From Meandrina meandrites (taxonomy: Eukaryota; Cnidaria; Anthozoa; Scleractinia; Meandrinidae): 64,000 bases of DNA. The notes beneath the pieces were generated by a model. The model did no database searches. It worked only from the letters and a program-made list of their open reading frames with translations, and was not told where the DNA came from. The stretch is taken from positions 12,805,840 through 12,869,839 of the forward strand of contig OY855915.1 in the NCBI GenBank assembly GCA_963693305.1, in the 5' to 3' direction. Below, in pieces: positions 42,976 through 54,104 of the stretch (position 1 is the stretch's first letter; the number at the start of each line of letters is the position of its first letter). Both the position numbers and the translations under genes were made by a program.

Positions 42976-43545
42976 GCTGCAGGTTGACCCTGGGCGCGAA
43001 TTCATGGGCGCTGTTACAAAAGGAATGGAAAATCACAAAACGTACATTCGTCGCGGGCGAGTTGACATTCACCGTGACCAGGCCATTGTTGAACGTTTCA
43101 ACCGCACCCTGGCTGAGCGCTTGTTCGGGCACCAGTACGCCGTTGAAATGCGCCTGCCCGAGGGCCAGCGGTCCACGGCGTGGGTAAAAAGGCTTCCTGA
43201 AGTTGTGGCCAAGCCTTACCGGCCAGAAACCCGCCGTTGCCATCAAAGAAAAAAATGTTTCTGCAAAGCCATCGACATCTTATTCGAGGCCTGTTGGGCA
43301 AAGGGAAAAAAAGCTCCCCTCTCTCGTGCATGTTAGGTATTTGTACCAACCTGGCGAGCTTGAGGGTGGCGTCAAAAGAGCCACGATCCAATCTGGTCTT
43401 TGAAAGTTTACAACATTGAACGATCTTTTACCAAATCAAATCAGCCCGTTCTCTACTATTTGCACGACGGGCCCAAGCGCGGCTTCGTGCGTGAAGAACT
43501 GCTGGTTGTGCCTCCAAGCACACAATTACCCCCCGACCAACTATA
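42976..43545 (+). pseudogene. Polinton integrase (RVE-type), truncated and frameshifted
   Basis: Begins abruptly at VDPGREFMG, holding the second catalytic Asp; the Glu of AIVERFNRTL follows after 34 residues, matching the D-x(34-35)-E spacing of retroviral-type integrases. The half with the first Asp is gone. After WVKRLPEVV the frame shifts near 43,200 (continuing with KPAVAIKEKNVSAKPS and VRYLYQPGELEGGVK) and again near 43,383. The C-terminus, PVLYYLHDGPKRGFVREELL, is the chromodomain-like tail seen in Polinton integrases; it stops at about 43,545. It would have joined the element to host DNA and cannot be active now. Confidence 0.75.
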
Positions 43546-43554
43546 ACATTACTT

Positions 43555-44583
43555 TCATTTCAGCATCTCTGTTAGAGCTTCTTCTGCAAAAGTTTCTATT
43601 TCTTTGATTTTAGTATTTGTTAATAAAGCTTCTATTTCTTTGATTTCAGTATTTGTGAATAAAGGCCTTGTGTACCCGTAAGCATTTGTATTGATCCCAT
43701 CATCTGCTATCCAGCACTTTGAATCAAATGGGGAAAGCGAAATTTTGATGACATGCATGCCGTAAATCTCATGCCCCTCGCTTCGAAGAATGTTCATTCC
43801 ATGCCATAACTGCTGCTTACCAAAAAGCGTTTCCTTGTACTGTTCATGCATTATTTGTTTCTTGACAACGCTCTTTTTTACACTCTTTGCTTTTTTGATA
43901 TTTTTTTCATCTGCCTTCGAGATAGAGTACATTTTCGGCCTCAGACAAACACACTCTGCTATGGGGGTTCCGGCACATTCGTCTTTCGTTTTGCCTAAGA
44001 CCTTTTTGTTCGCGTTTGAGTGGAGTGGATGCTCCTTCGGGTAGTCACTCGTATCATATTGATTTTCGTTTGATTTGATGTCTTTGTAGACGTCATCCGT
44101 TTTGATTTCAAGCAGAAGGCTATCTGTGTCTGTGTACAAGAGCTCGCACCTTTGGCCGTATTGCTTTTTCAGATGGTTGTAGAAAAAGTCGTACATCAGG
44201 ATCTTGCTGTTGTCAAGGATAGTCATCCCCGTGTAGACAGGCTTGTTGAGCAGCAGCCGGCTTTTGCGCATGTCGATTCCGACCAGGTCATTTGAAAATA
44301 TAACATGCCTTGAGTACAAAGGGCTTGCAACCAATTTCCTTATTTTGTCTGTCTCATTGCTGCGCGCCATTTTTATGTCAACACGGTTACGCAGGTTTTC
44401 CATGGTTTTGCCGAAAACTGAGTTATTCATTAGCTTGTAAAAGTTCTTTTCAAAGTCGTTCTTTGCTTTTTTCCTGAATTCTGTATTCATTCGGATGTAC
44501 GGCTCCATCCAGCATTCTTGTTCGAACTCCAACACCCTGCGCACGCGCGTCAGTTTCATGCCCTGCTTCAGATAAAACTGCAA
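43555..44583 (-). pseudogene. DNA polymerase B, palm motifs B and C and thumb
   Basis: 342 codons. KLMNNSVFGKTMEN (residues 50-63) is motif B and LLYTDTDSLLLEI (148-160) motif C with both metal-binding Asp. Later HGMN and CWIADDGINTNAYG match the thumb. The C-terminus has a small internal duplication (TNTEIKEIEALL / TNTKIKEIETFA). This segment itself is uninterrupted. Confidence 0.85.
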
Positions 44584-44589
44584 GTTTCT

Positions 44590-45006
44590 TTAATGCACGA
44601 CATAGTTGTTTTTGTTCTCAAGTGTCAGCAGCACCTTCTCGCTGTCCGGGGGTTTCAGCTCCAGTACTTTCATCAACCTCTTTTGGTAGTCCGACATACA
44701 TTCCTTTTTCACGACCTTTTTCTCAGGCGTGAGGGGGTAACTGTTGTGTTCTTCATGCAGTTCTGCTGGATATTCAAGATCAACTTCAAGAATCCATCCA
44801 TTCCTTGCGTTTTCTTTTTTCTTAAGGATGTCTTCCTCCGTTGGCATAACACGTTTCCATTTAAAATCCCTTTTTGGGGGTGGCTTGCTCATTGCCCAGC
44901 CATAGAGGTTGTTCGCGTCGAGATACATGATGTAACTATTCGGTTTGCTGGGGTCATAGTCCGGTACCAGCGGGTTGTTTGCCTTCGCGTATCTCTTGCT
45001 CACCAT
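44590..45006 (-). pseudogene. DNA polymerase B, palm motif A segment
   Basis: YLDANNLYGWAMS at residues 28-40 is motif A (catalytic Asp, the -LYG- signature). It runs to KNNYVVH and then a stop caused by a one-base shift at about 44,586. Confidence 0.8.
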
Positions 45007-45542
45007 CGAGATTCCACCCCGATTCCCCGTTCCACGAAGAGATGCATTTCAAGGTCTTTGAATAACTCAAGCTCGACCCCCGTCTTTTTCAAGAGCGCCT
45101 CCCATGAGAGGCCTGGCGACGTGTAATAATGCGCCCGATCTAACCCGTACTGCTCTTGGCACAGGTTTCGGATGTTCTCGAAAACATCTGCCAGCAGGGC
45201 GACATCCGTTTTCACGTAAAGATCGTGAAAATGGCCCAACGTTTTGCATTCGAAAGTCTCGCAGACAGTCTACGCGTGCGTGTACTCATCATCTGTTATG
45301 TGCTCGTCGTTCAGCTTGCTGTAAAACTTCTCTTTGTCCGGAAGCCTTGTTTCGCTAAATCTCCCCCATGAGTCCATGTTCTCGTAAGGGTAGATCCCCT
45401 TTTTGAACTTACAATTTTCCTGTGATTTTGCTTCCAACTGGTCTTTTTTGTCTGTTAATCTTTTTAGAGTAAGAATCCCCATTGTTGTTCTTTCTGTGCC
45501 ATGTAAAAACATTTTTTGTGCCATTGACCACGATAACTGCAT
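45000..45542 (-). pseudogene. DNA polymerase B, middle segment in two frames
   Basis: First frame: GIYPYENMDSWGRFSETRLP and KFYSKLNDEHITDDEYTHA to a TAG at about 45,269; it continues in phase with HFHDLYVKTDVALLADVFEN and YYTSPGLSWEALLKKTGVEL, the classical C-terminal exonuclease block of protein-primed polymerases. A one-base loss near 45,020 ends it. Confidence 0.75.
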
Positions 45543-46162
45543 TTTTCACTGCCTTCTTCACTGGCTTCTTCAATGTTAAAAACAGGTAAAGAGTCTAAGA
45601 ATTCGTCTTTTATCAAACTTTTGTTACAAATATGGCAATCAGTTGCATTTTTGAATTTTTCCCCCTCTTCGGCCGTCATCACAATCGGCTTTGGTGCGGC
45701 CAAACTCTCTCTTATTTTCACCTCTTCTTGCAGAATGTCACCTAAAAACGTTCTCACCGCGTTTTCACCCCTGTAAACTTTGGACCCTAAAACTTCACCG
45801 TCGCTTCTCACAACCATGTAAGAATGCCCGCATGCCTCATGCCATTCGGTCTTGTGTGTGTAGCTTTTTTGCTTGCTCTCTGGCACACGCTCACAGCCAG
45901 GAATCTTTTTCACTAAAGCCTCAAAGTCCGCATATATCACATATGGCATCTTTATCTGTTTGTGACGATTTTGGAAAGAAAGGGTGTTTTTCCCCTCTTC
46001 TGGCATCTTAATCCTTGTCGGCCTGCCGTTCACACCATTGCAATAATTTTTGTGGTTCTCCAGCAACTCCGCTCTTGTGAAACGAGTTAAGCACATCATG
46101 CAATAGAAAGTTTTACTATTTATTGACTTATCAAACAACAAAGCGCTTTCTCTTTTTACGTA
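45464..46162 (-). pseudogene. DNA polymerase B, zinc-finger and 3'-5' exonuclease segment
   Basis: C-x2-C-x12-H-x3-C (FYCMMCLTRF ... ENHKNYC) precedes YVIYADFEALV, the DxE exonuclease I motif. A second Cys/His group (CHICNKSL ... WHKKCF) follows. The frame shifts near 45,490. Confidence 0.75.
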
Positions 46163-47008
46163 TCAATAGTGCTGAATTTCCCCTGACTCAATTAACATCA
46201 GCTTTATCCTAGGTACATTCGGTTCTTTTCTGCTTATCCTGTGCACAATCATATAATTGTTTTCCCAGCCAAATACGTTTATTGCCAGTTTTTTGTTTTG
46301 AGCTTCAAGCTTGTCTTTCTGTTTTACCGGTGTTGGGAAATCGATGCCCCCATAATTAATACCATCGTTAACCGGATATTTGCTTGGTCTTTGCGGGTCC
46401 TTTCCATCTTGTGGAGGAAATAAAGCGGCTCTGAGTGCCCACTTCAAACATTCGTTATCTCTGTTTTTCACGTTGATTATTGCCTTCTTTCTTGCCAGAT
46501 TGGCTGGAAGAGGTAAATAAGTTCCTCTGCGCAGTGGCTGATAGCGTGCGACATTCACGTACGCAGTCTCTATCCTTTCCACTTCCCATCCTGATCCCTT
46601 CACAGACCAGTTTTCTATTTTTCCCTTTATTCTTTCAATGAATTCATCATATTTTTGTTCTATCAGTTCTTTATCATGCCTGTTGAAAACATGCGGTTCT
46701 TCTTCTTTAAAATAATGCTTCATGTGTTGCGTTTCACCGTTTTTTTCTATGGAAAACTTTACTTGTAGCCCAAAACTTACTTTTACGCTGTTTAACTTAA
46801 GGATTTCTTGTTTAACCAAATCAGTAAACTTTGCTTTCTTTTCTCTTGCAAACATTAAAAGATCTTTATTGTTTGGATTTGTTTTGGATACAATCATTAT
46901 CCAAACACGAAGCCATTCCTGGAAATTATTTTGGCTTATATTAAACACTTCATATAAAACAACCAGTTCAGGTTCTAATGGTTGAGGAAGGTTTCTGTTT
47001 TGCTACCT
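46163..47008 (-). pseudogene. DNA polymerase B, N-terminal segment
   Basis: Includes GSGWEVERIETAYVNVARYQ, YLPLPANLARKKAIINVKNR and DNECLKWALRAALFP, then a NVFGWEN block. The 'N-x-D-N-E-C-x-x-W' and 'I-N-V-F-G' patterns are conserved upstream of the exonuclease in Polinton polymerases. Ends at a TGA where related proteins tend to have Trp. Confidence 0.75.
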
Positions 47009-47244
47009 CGTTATTGGACCGTAAAACATTTGCAGAACATTGGACGAAAATCTCGCGGCTGCCATCTTGGCGTATATACTTGTGCAGATAATTCTTCAAT
47101 TGGAAAATAATTCTAGCGCACTTTTGTATATAGACAGTGCAGACATTTCTTCAACAGGGAATATTTTTGTGGCACATCCGCTCGCTCGATAGGCTTGGGG
47201 TCACGCGCTTTGTTTACTTCCATGTTTGCGTTATTTTCTCACAC
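47009..47244. other. No recognisable gene
   Basis: Short CTTCAA(T/C)(T/A)GG-type duplication at 47,090 and 47,150; nothing else. Confidence 0.35.
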
Positions 47245-47422
47245 ACATATAAACTACTGGGTTCTGGCGCATCGAGTAGAACAAAAGCTTATTGATATCT
47301 AACAAAGCTTTTTCTCAAGAAACGAGGCGAGCATGGGAGACGAGTTTCTTGAGAAAACAGGTTTGTTAGATATCATGAAGCTTTTGTTCTACTCGATGCG
47401 CCAGAACTAGTAGTTTATATGT
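47245..47422. repeat. 75-bp-arm inverted repeat (hairpin)
   Basis: CATATAAACTACTGGGTTCT, running through CATCGAGTAGAACAAAAGCT to CTCAAGAAAC, faces its near-perfect complement across about 20 bp. It could form a long stem. It may be a whole small palindromic MITE. Confidence 0.85.
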
Positions 47423-48299
47423 TTGTTCTGGAGATATTGTTATATCTTCCTGTTTCAATCAGGAGTTTGTGATTACTTATTCTGAGTTTCACAAGCGTTT
47501 TTCGATTAGGATTTTTTCTAATCAAATCTAAATAGGGCGAAGGTGTATAACTGGAAAAAGAAGGCGGGGGATGGGGAGGGGTCAAGTAGATTTCTGCACG
47601 CATAGTCAATAAGTCAATAAAGGAAGTGGGTAAGGGGGTGGGGGAGGGTCAGCAAAAAATGTGCTGGCTTGCAGCCTACGTTACAGCAGCCATGCAGATG
47701 GACATGAAAAAAGTGTTTTCCTCCGCTTGGAAATTATTATGCAAATTCTGCGAAAAAGGTTTGTCTTATCCACCAACATGGCCGCCTTGTCACGTGGTTG
47801 CAAACCATCAATTAGCAGGCGCAGTTTTGAAATTGAGGTTTGCACAACCTCCTTCCAGTCTCTCTCAGAGAAGAGGACCCTGGGAACGAGGTTGGAGGTT
47901 TGCTCAATCTTTATTTTGTCTTTCTTAAGAGGCCTACTCGTTATGTAATATGAAATGAAATGTACCCGCTATAAATTCCAAAAACAAAACACACGTTCTA
48001 CCCACAAAACTCTGGACAATTTTATTTATCATTTGCCACAAAAATAAGCTATGTAGTATTAATGTTAAAAATCTATTGCCATTTCTTCTCTTTTCGTCTT
48101 TCTATTTAAATACCTTAAAACAACAGAAATACTGTTTAAAAAGATAAAGGTTTTAGTTTTTAAAAAAGTGGTGCTGAGAAAATTATCAACTAAAAGTTGA
48201 AGGTAAATTAACCGCTGAAGTGAATTTGATTTCAAACGTGAGCACCTCGTCGAAATAGATTTGCTGTTTAGATGATATGTCAAGTTTTACCTTCAAATC
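47423..48299. other. No recognisable gene
   Basis: G-rich tract at 47,560-47,650, otherwise AT-rich. Confidence 0.35.
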
Positions 48300-48745
48300 A
48301 AAAGAAACTTCCAAATAATAGTTTGCTCGGTTGAAAAACACCAAAGAAGTAATAATAAACCAAACACGAACGAGGGTGGTTAAGATTGGGAAAGATTTAG
48401 ACGGATTACGAACGAAGAACTTGAAAAGTTATGTAGGGCTATTATGCGTTACACAGAAATTCTTTCACAGAGAAGGAAACCTCAAAATAATAGCTCACTA
48501 AGGTAGAAAAACATCAAAGAAGAAATAATAAACCAAAGAGGAACAAGGATGGTTAAGATTGGGAAAGATTGAGACGGATTACGAATGAAGAACTTGAAAA
48601 GTGATATAGGGTTATTATGCGTTACACAGAAATGCTTTCACACAGAAGGAAACCTCAAAATAATAGTTTACTAAGCTGAAAAAACATCAAAGAAGAAATA
48701 ATAAACCAAAAAGCGATAAGGATGGTTAAGATTGGGAAAGAAAAG
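48300..48745 (+). repeat. 174-bp tandem repeat, about 2.5 units
   Basis: Units start with GAAACCTCAAAATAATAG near 48,303, 48,477 and 48,651 and share GGTTAAGATTGGGAAAGATT and ATTATGCGTTACACAGAAAT. Confidence 0.85.
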
Positions 48746-48779
48746 TTATAAGGGGTTTATTATGGATTGGAGATAAAAC

Positions 48780-49240
48780 TGGACAAAAAAAAAACAAGAG
48801 AAAAGGCGAGAAATAGTCAGGAAAAAAATAACCTCCAGAAAAAAAAGGAAAAAAAATTCATGTAAACACCGGGGAGAAAGTAAACAATGTCGGGTTTAGA
48901 ATTTAATTAAAATTTTCGGAAAAAAGGCGCGAAAACAAGAGGAGAAAAAAGACGAGAAAGAGTCGAGAAAAAAACTTTTTCTCACCTTTTTTGACATTTT
49001 TCTCGATTGTTTTCGATTATTGTTCTATTTTTTTCGAATTTCCTCTCAATTATTTTCCGACAGTTTCACGAATATCTTCTGACGTTTTTATCGATTTTTC
49101 TGACGATTTCACCAAATTCTCCCTGCCTTTTTTTCTCAAATTTTTTTCCGACTTTTTTCTGGAACTTACTTTTTCCCAGTTTTTTTCACACCTATTTTTC
49201 TGGAGTATTTGTTACTTTTCTCTGACTTTCCTATTTTCCT
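48780..49240. repeat. Purine-rich tract switching to pyrimidine-rich tract
   Basis: 48,780-48,973 is GAGAAAA-rich; at 48,974 the strand bias reverses to TTTTTCTC/TTTTCCGAC-rich until about 49,240. It is roughly self-complementary (GAGAAAAAAAC facing TTTTTCTC). A related purine block lies at 54,720-54,970. Confidence 0.7.
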
Positions 49241-49299
49241 CACACCATCCCCGGTCGGGCTGCCTTAGGACGCCACTCCCGCTCTCCGAGAGTCTGTAG

Positions 49300-49327
49300 A
49301 CGCGGGCGGGCGGGCGGGCGGGCGGGC
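49300..49327 (+). repeat. GGGC microsatellite
   Basis: About six or seven GGGC units in a row, a canonical quadruplex-forming pattern. Confidence 0.85.
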
Positions 49328-49414
49328 GTACGCACCAAATTTTCTCGGCCTCATGGGTTTACCAAAAATTTTTACCCATGGTGCTCTGCTAGCGCATCGC
49401 GCGAAGGAGCTCTG

Positions 49415-52265
49415 CTATAAACTTAGGCTAACGAAGTTAAACGGAGGCAAACGACGATAAACGTAGGTAAACGATGTTAGACGAAGCCAAACGAGGATAA
49501 ACGTAGGCAAACGAAGTTAAGGGTAGACAAACGATGTTAAACTTGGGCAAACGAAGTTAAACGCAGGCAAACGACGATAAAGGTAGGTAAAAGAACTTAA
49601 ACATAGTCAAACGAGGATAAACGTAGGCAAACGAAGTAAAACAAAGGCAAACGAAGTTAAGGGCCGTAGGGAAACAAAGTTAAATGTAGGCAAACGAAGT
49701 TAAAGTCCGTAAGGAAACGAAATTAAACGTAGGCAAACGAAGACAAAGGTAGGCGAACGAAGTTAAACGTACACAAACAAAGTTAAAGGTAGGCAATCAA
49801 CGATGAACACAGGCAAACGAAGTTGAACGTAGAGAAACGAAGTTCAACGAAGTTAAACGTAGACAAACGAGGTTAAACGTAGAGACACGAACTTAAATGT
49901 AAGCAAACCAGGATAAACAAAAGCAAACGAAGTTAAAGGTAAAAAAACAATGATAAACTAAAGTAAACGAAGTTAAACGTAGGCCAACGAAGTTCAAGGT
50001 AGTCAAACGATGTTAAACTTGGGACAAATGAAGTTAAACGCAGCCAAACGACGATAAACGTAGGTAAACGAACTTAACCGTAGCCAAACGAGAAACGTAG
50101 GCAAACGAAGTTAAACGAAGGCAAACGAATTTAAACTTCGGCACATGAAGGTAAACGTTGGTAAACGAAGTTAAACATTGGCAAACGTTTTCCTTCGTTT
50201 AGCTTCGTTTGCCTACGTTTAACTTTGTTTTCCTCCGTTTATCGTCGTTTGCTTACGTTTAACTTCGTTTGCCTATGTTTTACTTCCTTTGCGTACCTTT
50301 TTTTACAACAAAGTTAACTTAGGCAAACAACGATAAACGTAGGCAAACGAAGTTAAACGTAGGCAAACAACGATAAACGTAGGCAAACGAAGTTAAACGT
50401 AGGCAAACGAGAACAAACGTAGGCGAACGAAGTTAAAGGTAGTCAAACAATGTTAAACGCAGGCAAACGAAGTTAACTGCAGGAAAACGACGATAAACGT
50501 AGGTAAACGAAACTAAACGTAGCCAAACGAGCATAAACGTAGGCAAACGAAGTTAAACGAAGGCAAACAAAGTTAATTGAAGGCAAACGAAGTTAAACTT
50601 CGGCAAATGAAGGTAAACGTAGGTAAGCGAAGTTAAACGTTGGCAAACGAAGTAAACGTAGGCAAAGGACGATAAAAGTTTTTTTACAATAAAGTTAACG
50701 CAGGCAAACCACGATAAACGTAGGCAAAAGAAGTTTTAACTTTACGTTTAAAAACGTAGCGAAACGAAGTTAAAGGCCGTAGGCAAAGGAATTTTAACGC
50801 AAAAAAAGAAGTTAAACTTAGGCGAATGAAATTAAACGTACACAAACCAAGTTAAAGGTAGGCAAACGAAGTTAAACGTAGGCAAACGACAATAAACGCA
50901 GGCAAACGAAGTTAACTGCAGGAAAACGACGATAAACGTAGGTAAACGAAACTAAACGTAGCCAAACGAGCATAAACGTAGGCAAACGAAGTTAAACGAA
51001 GGCAAACAAAGTTAATTGAAGGCAAACGAAGTTAAACTTCGGCAAATGAAGGTAAACGTAGGTAAGCGAAGTTAAACGTTGGCAAACGAAGTAAACGTAG
51101 GCAAAGGACGATAAAAGTTTTTTTACAATAAAGTTAACGCAGGCAAACCACGATAAACGTAGGCAAAAGAAGTTTTAACTTTACGTTTAAAAACGTAGCG
51201 AAACGAAGTTAAAGGCCGTAGGCAAAGGAATTTTAACGCAAAAAAAGAAGTTAAACTTAGGCGAATGAAATTAAACGTACACAAACCAAGTTAAAGGTAG
51301 GCAAACGAAGTTAAACGTAGGCAAACGACAATAAACGTAGCCAAACGAAGTTGAACGTAGGTAAACGAAGTTAAACGTGGAGACGCGAAGTTAAACGAGG
51401 CAATGAAAGGTGAACGTAGAGAATCGAAGATAAACGAAGTTAAACGTAGGCAAACGAAGTTAAAGGTAGAAAAGCATTGATAAACTTAGGTAAACGAAGT
51501 TAAACGTAGGTAAACGACGATATACAAGGTTAAACGAAGGCAAACGAAGTTAAAGGTAGACAAACGATGTTAAACTTAGGCAAACGAAGTTAAACGTAGG
51601 CAAACGACGATAAAGGTAAACGAACTTAAAGATAGCAAAACAAGGATAAACGTAGGCAAACGAAGTTAAACAAAGGCAAGCGAAATTAAACTTCGGCAAA
51701 TAAAGGTAAACCGTAGGTAAACGAAGTTAAACGTTTGCAAGCGAGGAAAAGGTAGGCAAAGGACGATAAACGTAGGAAAACGAAGATGAACGTAGCAAAC
51801 GTTCTCCTTCGCTGAACTTCGTTTTCCCACGTTTATCTTCGTTTCCCTACGTTTAACTTCGTTTGCCTACGATTAACTTCGTTTACCTACCCTTAACTTC
51901 GTTTTCCACCGTTTATCATCGTTTGCCTGCCTTTAAGTTTGGTTCCCTACATTTAAGTTCGTTTGGCCACATTTAACTTCGTTTGTCTACGTTTATCATC
52001 GTTTGCCTACGCTAAACTTTGTTTGCCTACGTTTCACTCAGTTTTCCTACGTTTAACTTCGTTTGCCTACGTTTCAATTCGTTTCCCTACGTTTAACTTC
52101 GTTTTGCTACGTTTATCGTCATTTGCCAACGTTTAATTTCGTTCGCCTACGTTTTCCTACGTTTATCGTCGTTTGCTTACGTTTAACTTCGTTTGCCTAC
52201 TTTTTTTTACAAGGAATTTAACGTGGGCAAACAACGATAAACGTAGGCAAACGAAGTTAAACGTG
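49415..52265. repeat. 20-bp minisatellite array (AAACGAAGTTAAACGTAGGC) with strand switches
   Basis: About 2.85 kb of 18-21-bp units. The orientation flips to CGTTTGCCTACGTTTAAC at about 50,183-50,300 and 51,795-52,200 and back again after TTTTTTTACAA boundaries. Variants include CGACGATAAACG and CGAGGATAAACG. No genes. Confidence 0.9.
50457..51335 (+). repeat. 439-bp higher-order duplication within the minisatellite
   Basis: The block from AGGCAAACGAAGTTAACTGC at 50,461 restarts at 50,900 and runs, as far as I checked by eye, without differences to about 51,335, including its irregular variants. Confidence 0.85.
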
Positions 52266-52930
52266 CCAGGGCGGTACGAAGGGAAAACTTGTTCTGCGTT
52301 GACAAACTGCCCTTGGTCTAGGAGAATGGGTGATAATAAATCAGTCTGAAAAAATCGGAAAACTGCACTTTATAAATAAACGCCGGCCCCGATTTAACGC
52401 CGGCTTCAAATAAACGCCGGGTCCACAAGGCGAATTTTGAAATAAACGCTGGGGGCGTTTAATTGAGAAAATACGGTACTATGGTTATTGCTTCAAACTG
52501 CAATTGTATCTGCTATTAATGGTAGCTGGATATATCAAAAAGTTAGAATTTTATTTCCCTTTTTTATTTGGGGGGGGGGGGGGGGTTATCTCAAGAAATT
52601 AGTATTATTAGGTGGACAAGAGTAAAATATTTCTGATCGAGAGGGGGTCATAAGATATTTCAGAGACTACATATGAAATTCCACTAGCTCCCCCTATCCA
52701 ATAAAAAAGGAACGCCCCCTTAAAATATCATATTGAAATATGAGGCCTTTTGTCCAGGAAATGGGGCTAAGTAAATTTTTGGCCTTGTTGCATTCTTAAT
52801 ACCCCCTCCCCCCCCCCCCCCCCCCACCCCTGTGCCAGACTGATAATTATTGCACAGTCCCGAACTAAGACGCTAACTAAACAGGCAATTAATGTGATTA
52901 AAAAGGAAACACTGAATAGGAGGTCATTGT
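52266..52930. other. No gene; GCGTTTATT-type inverted or tandem motifs and homopolymers
   Basis: AAATAAACGCCGG recurs three or four times at 52,372-52,455, typical of a DNA-element end. A poly-G run lies at 52,570-52,586 and a poly-C run at 52,808-52,826. Confidence 0.4.
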
Positions 52931-53550
52931 TAAAATAACCCTAACAAAAAAACATCCGTTATGTGTCTGTTACAAAAACCCGAACTCTAAACCCGTCCGT
53001 TACGCATCTGTTACCATAACGCTTACCCTTAACCCGTCCGTTACGTGTCTGTTACAAAAACCCTAACTCTTAACCCGTCCGTTACGCGTCTGTTACAGAA
53101 ACCCTAACTCTTAACCCGTCCGTTACGCGTATGTTAAAATAACCCTAACTCTCAACCCGTCCGCTACGCGTGTTACAATTAACCCTAACTCTTAACCCGT
53201 CCGTTACGCGTGTTACAATAAACCTAACTCTTAACCCGTCCGTTGCGCGTGTTACAATAACCCTAACTCTTAACCCGTCCGTTACGTGTCTGTTACAATA
53301 ACCCTAACTCTTAACCCGTCCGTTACGCGTGTTACAATAACCCTAACTCTTAACCCGTCCGTTACGCGTATGTCAAAATAACCCTAACTCTTAACCCGTC
53401 CGTTACGCGTGTTACAATAACCCTAACTCTTAACCCGTCCGTTACGCGGATGTTAAAATAACCCTAACTCTTAACCCGTCCGTTACGCGTGTTACAATAA
53501 CCCTAACTCTTAACCCGTCCGTTACGTGTCTGTTACAATAACCCTAACTC
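52930..53550 (+). repeat. 39-42-bp minisatellite with TAACCC words
   Basis: Units read CCCTAACTCTTAACCCGTCC then GTTACGCGTGTTACAATAA, about 15 copies. The array resumes after an inserted element at 54,105. It contains telomere-like TAACCC/CCCTAA words but the unit is not a telomere repeat. Confidence 0.9.
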
Positions 53551-53554
53551 TTAA

Positions 53555-54100
53555 GGTGGCTCGACTGGTTTTAACAGGGGCAACGCCGCTGAAGTTTGAG
53601 AACTAACCAGATCGCCATTAACAATGCCATCAGCTGAATTAGGTAAAGATGGAAAGTTGTTATGGCTAGTGTTATTTTGACATCGGAGTTGTCATAGCAA
53701 CGTAATGACGTCATCATGTTTATCAATTTCGTTCGTATTGCTCGGCACCAGGAGATTTTTTCGCAAATCGCTCAAGGGAGCATGTACCTCATACACCTGC
53801 CTCAATGTTGGCAAAGTTTGAACAAATTCTGTAAGAGCGTTATCAAAATTTTTGGGGATGAAGTTTTGAGGGTTGTAAATACAGTAAAAGACATACTATG
53901 GAGATAATTGGGTAATATCTAAAGAACACGACGCGCTTTGGGAATGTAGTTTCATCTCATAGTAGTTTGATGCCATTTAATATTGTGTATACAAAATTAT
54001 GGGGATCGCCACCGTTTTTTTTCGATGGCATTGTTAATGACGATCTGGTTAGTTCTCAAACTTGAGCGGTGTTGCCCCTAAAAAATCCAGTCGAGCCACC
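53555..54100. mobile_element. 546-bp TTAA-type MITE inside the minisatellite
   Basis: TTAA at 53,551-53,554 and 54,101-54,104. Ends GGTGGCTCGACTGGTTTTAA and, reversed, GGTGGCTCGACTGGATTTTT continue as inverted repeats of about 75 bp (GAGAACTAACCAGATCG). The minisatellite is continuous on both sides. It shares the terminal GGTGGCTCGAC with the palindrome at 40.4 kb. Confidence 0.85.
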
Positions 54101-54104
54101 TTAA

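Larger units (their letters stand above)
42606..47008. mobile_element. Partial Polinton/Maverick
   Basis: An integrase (+) and a protein-primed family-B DNA polymerase (-) lie tail to tail, a pairing characteristic of Polintons (self-synthesising DNA transposons, relatives of virus-like polintoviruses). No capsid, protease or packaging ATPase gene and no long terminal inverted repeats are visible, so the element is a fragment. Its left junction abuts a Penelope-like relic. Confidence 0.75.
43555..47008 (-). pseudogene. Polinton protein-primed DNA polymerase B (whole locus, broken)
   Basis: Six overlapping minus frames tile one family-B polymerase (DNA_pol_B_2 type). In order: N-terminal region, zinc-finger-like and exonuclease DFE segment, middle region, motif A, then motifs B and C. 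Breaks: in-frame stops at about 46,162 and 45,269; frameshifts near 45,490, 45,020 and 44,586. The enzyme would replicate the element by protein priming. An upstream stop at about 47,008 bounds the frame with no clear ATG, so the true N-terminus may be missing. Confidence 0.85.

Noticed and set aside
44518..45126. 202-codon plus frame
   Set aside because: Antisense shadow of the DNA polymerase segments.
47626..47948. Overlapping 95-100-codon plus frames
   Set aside because: Two frames overlap with no domain and no splice context; probably part of a dispersed repeat.
49415..52265. CRISPR-like array
   Set aside because: Units are contiguous with no unique spacers, and the context is eukaryotic.
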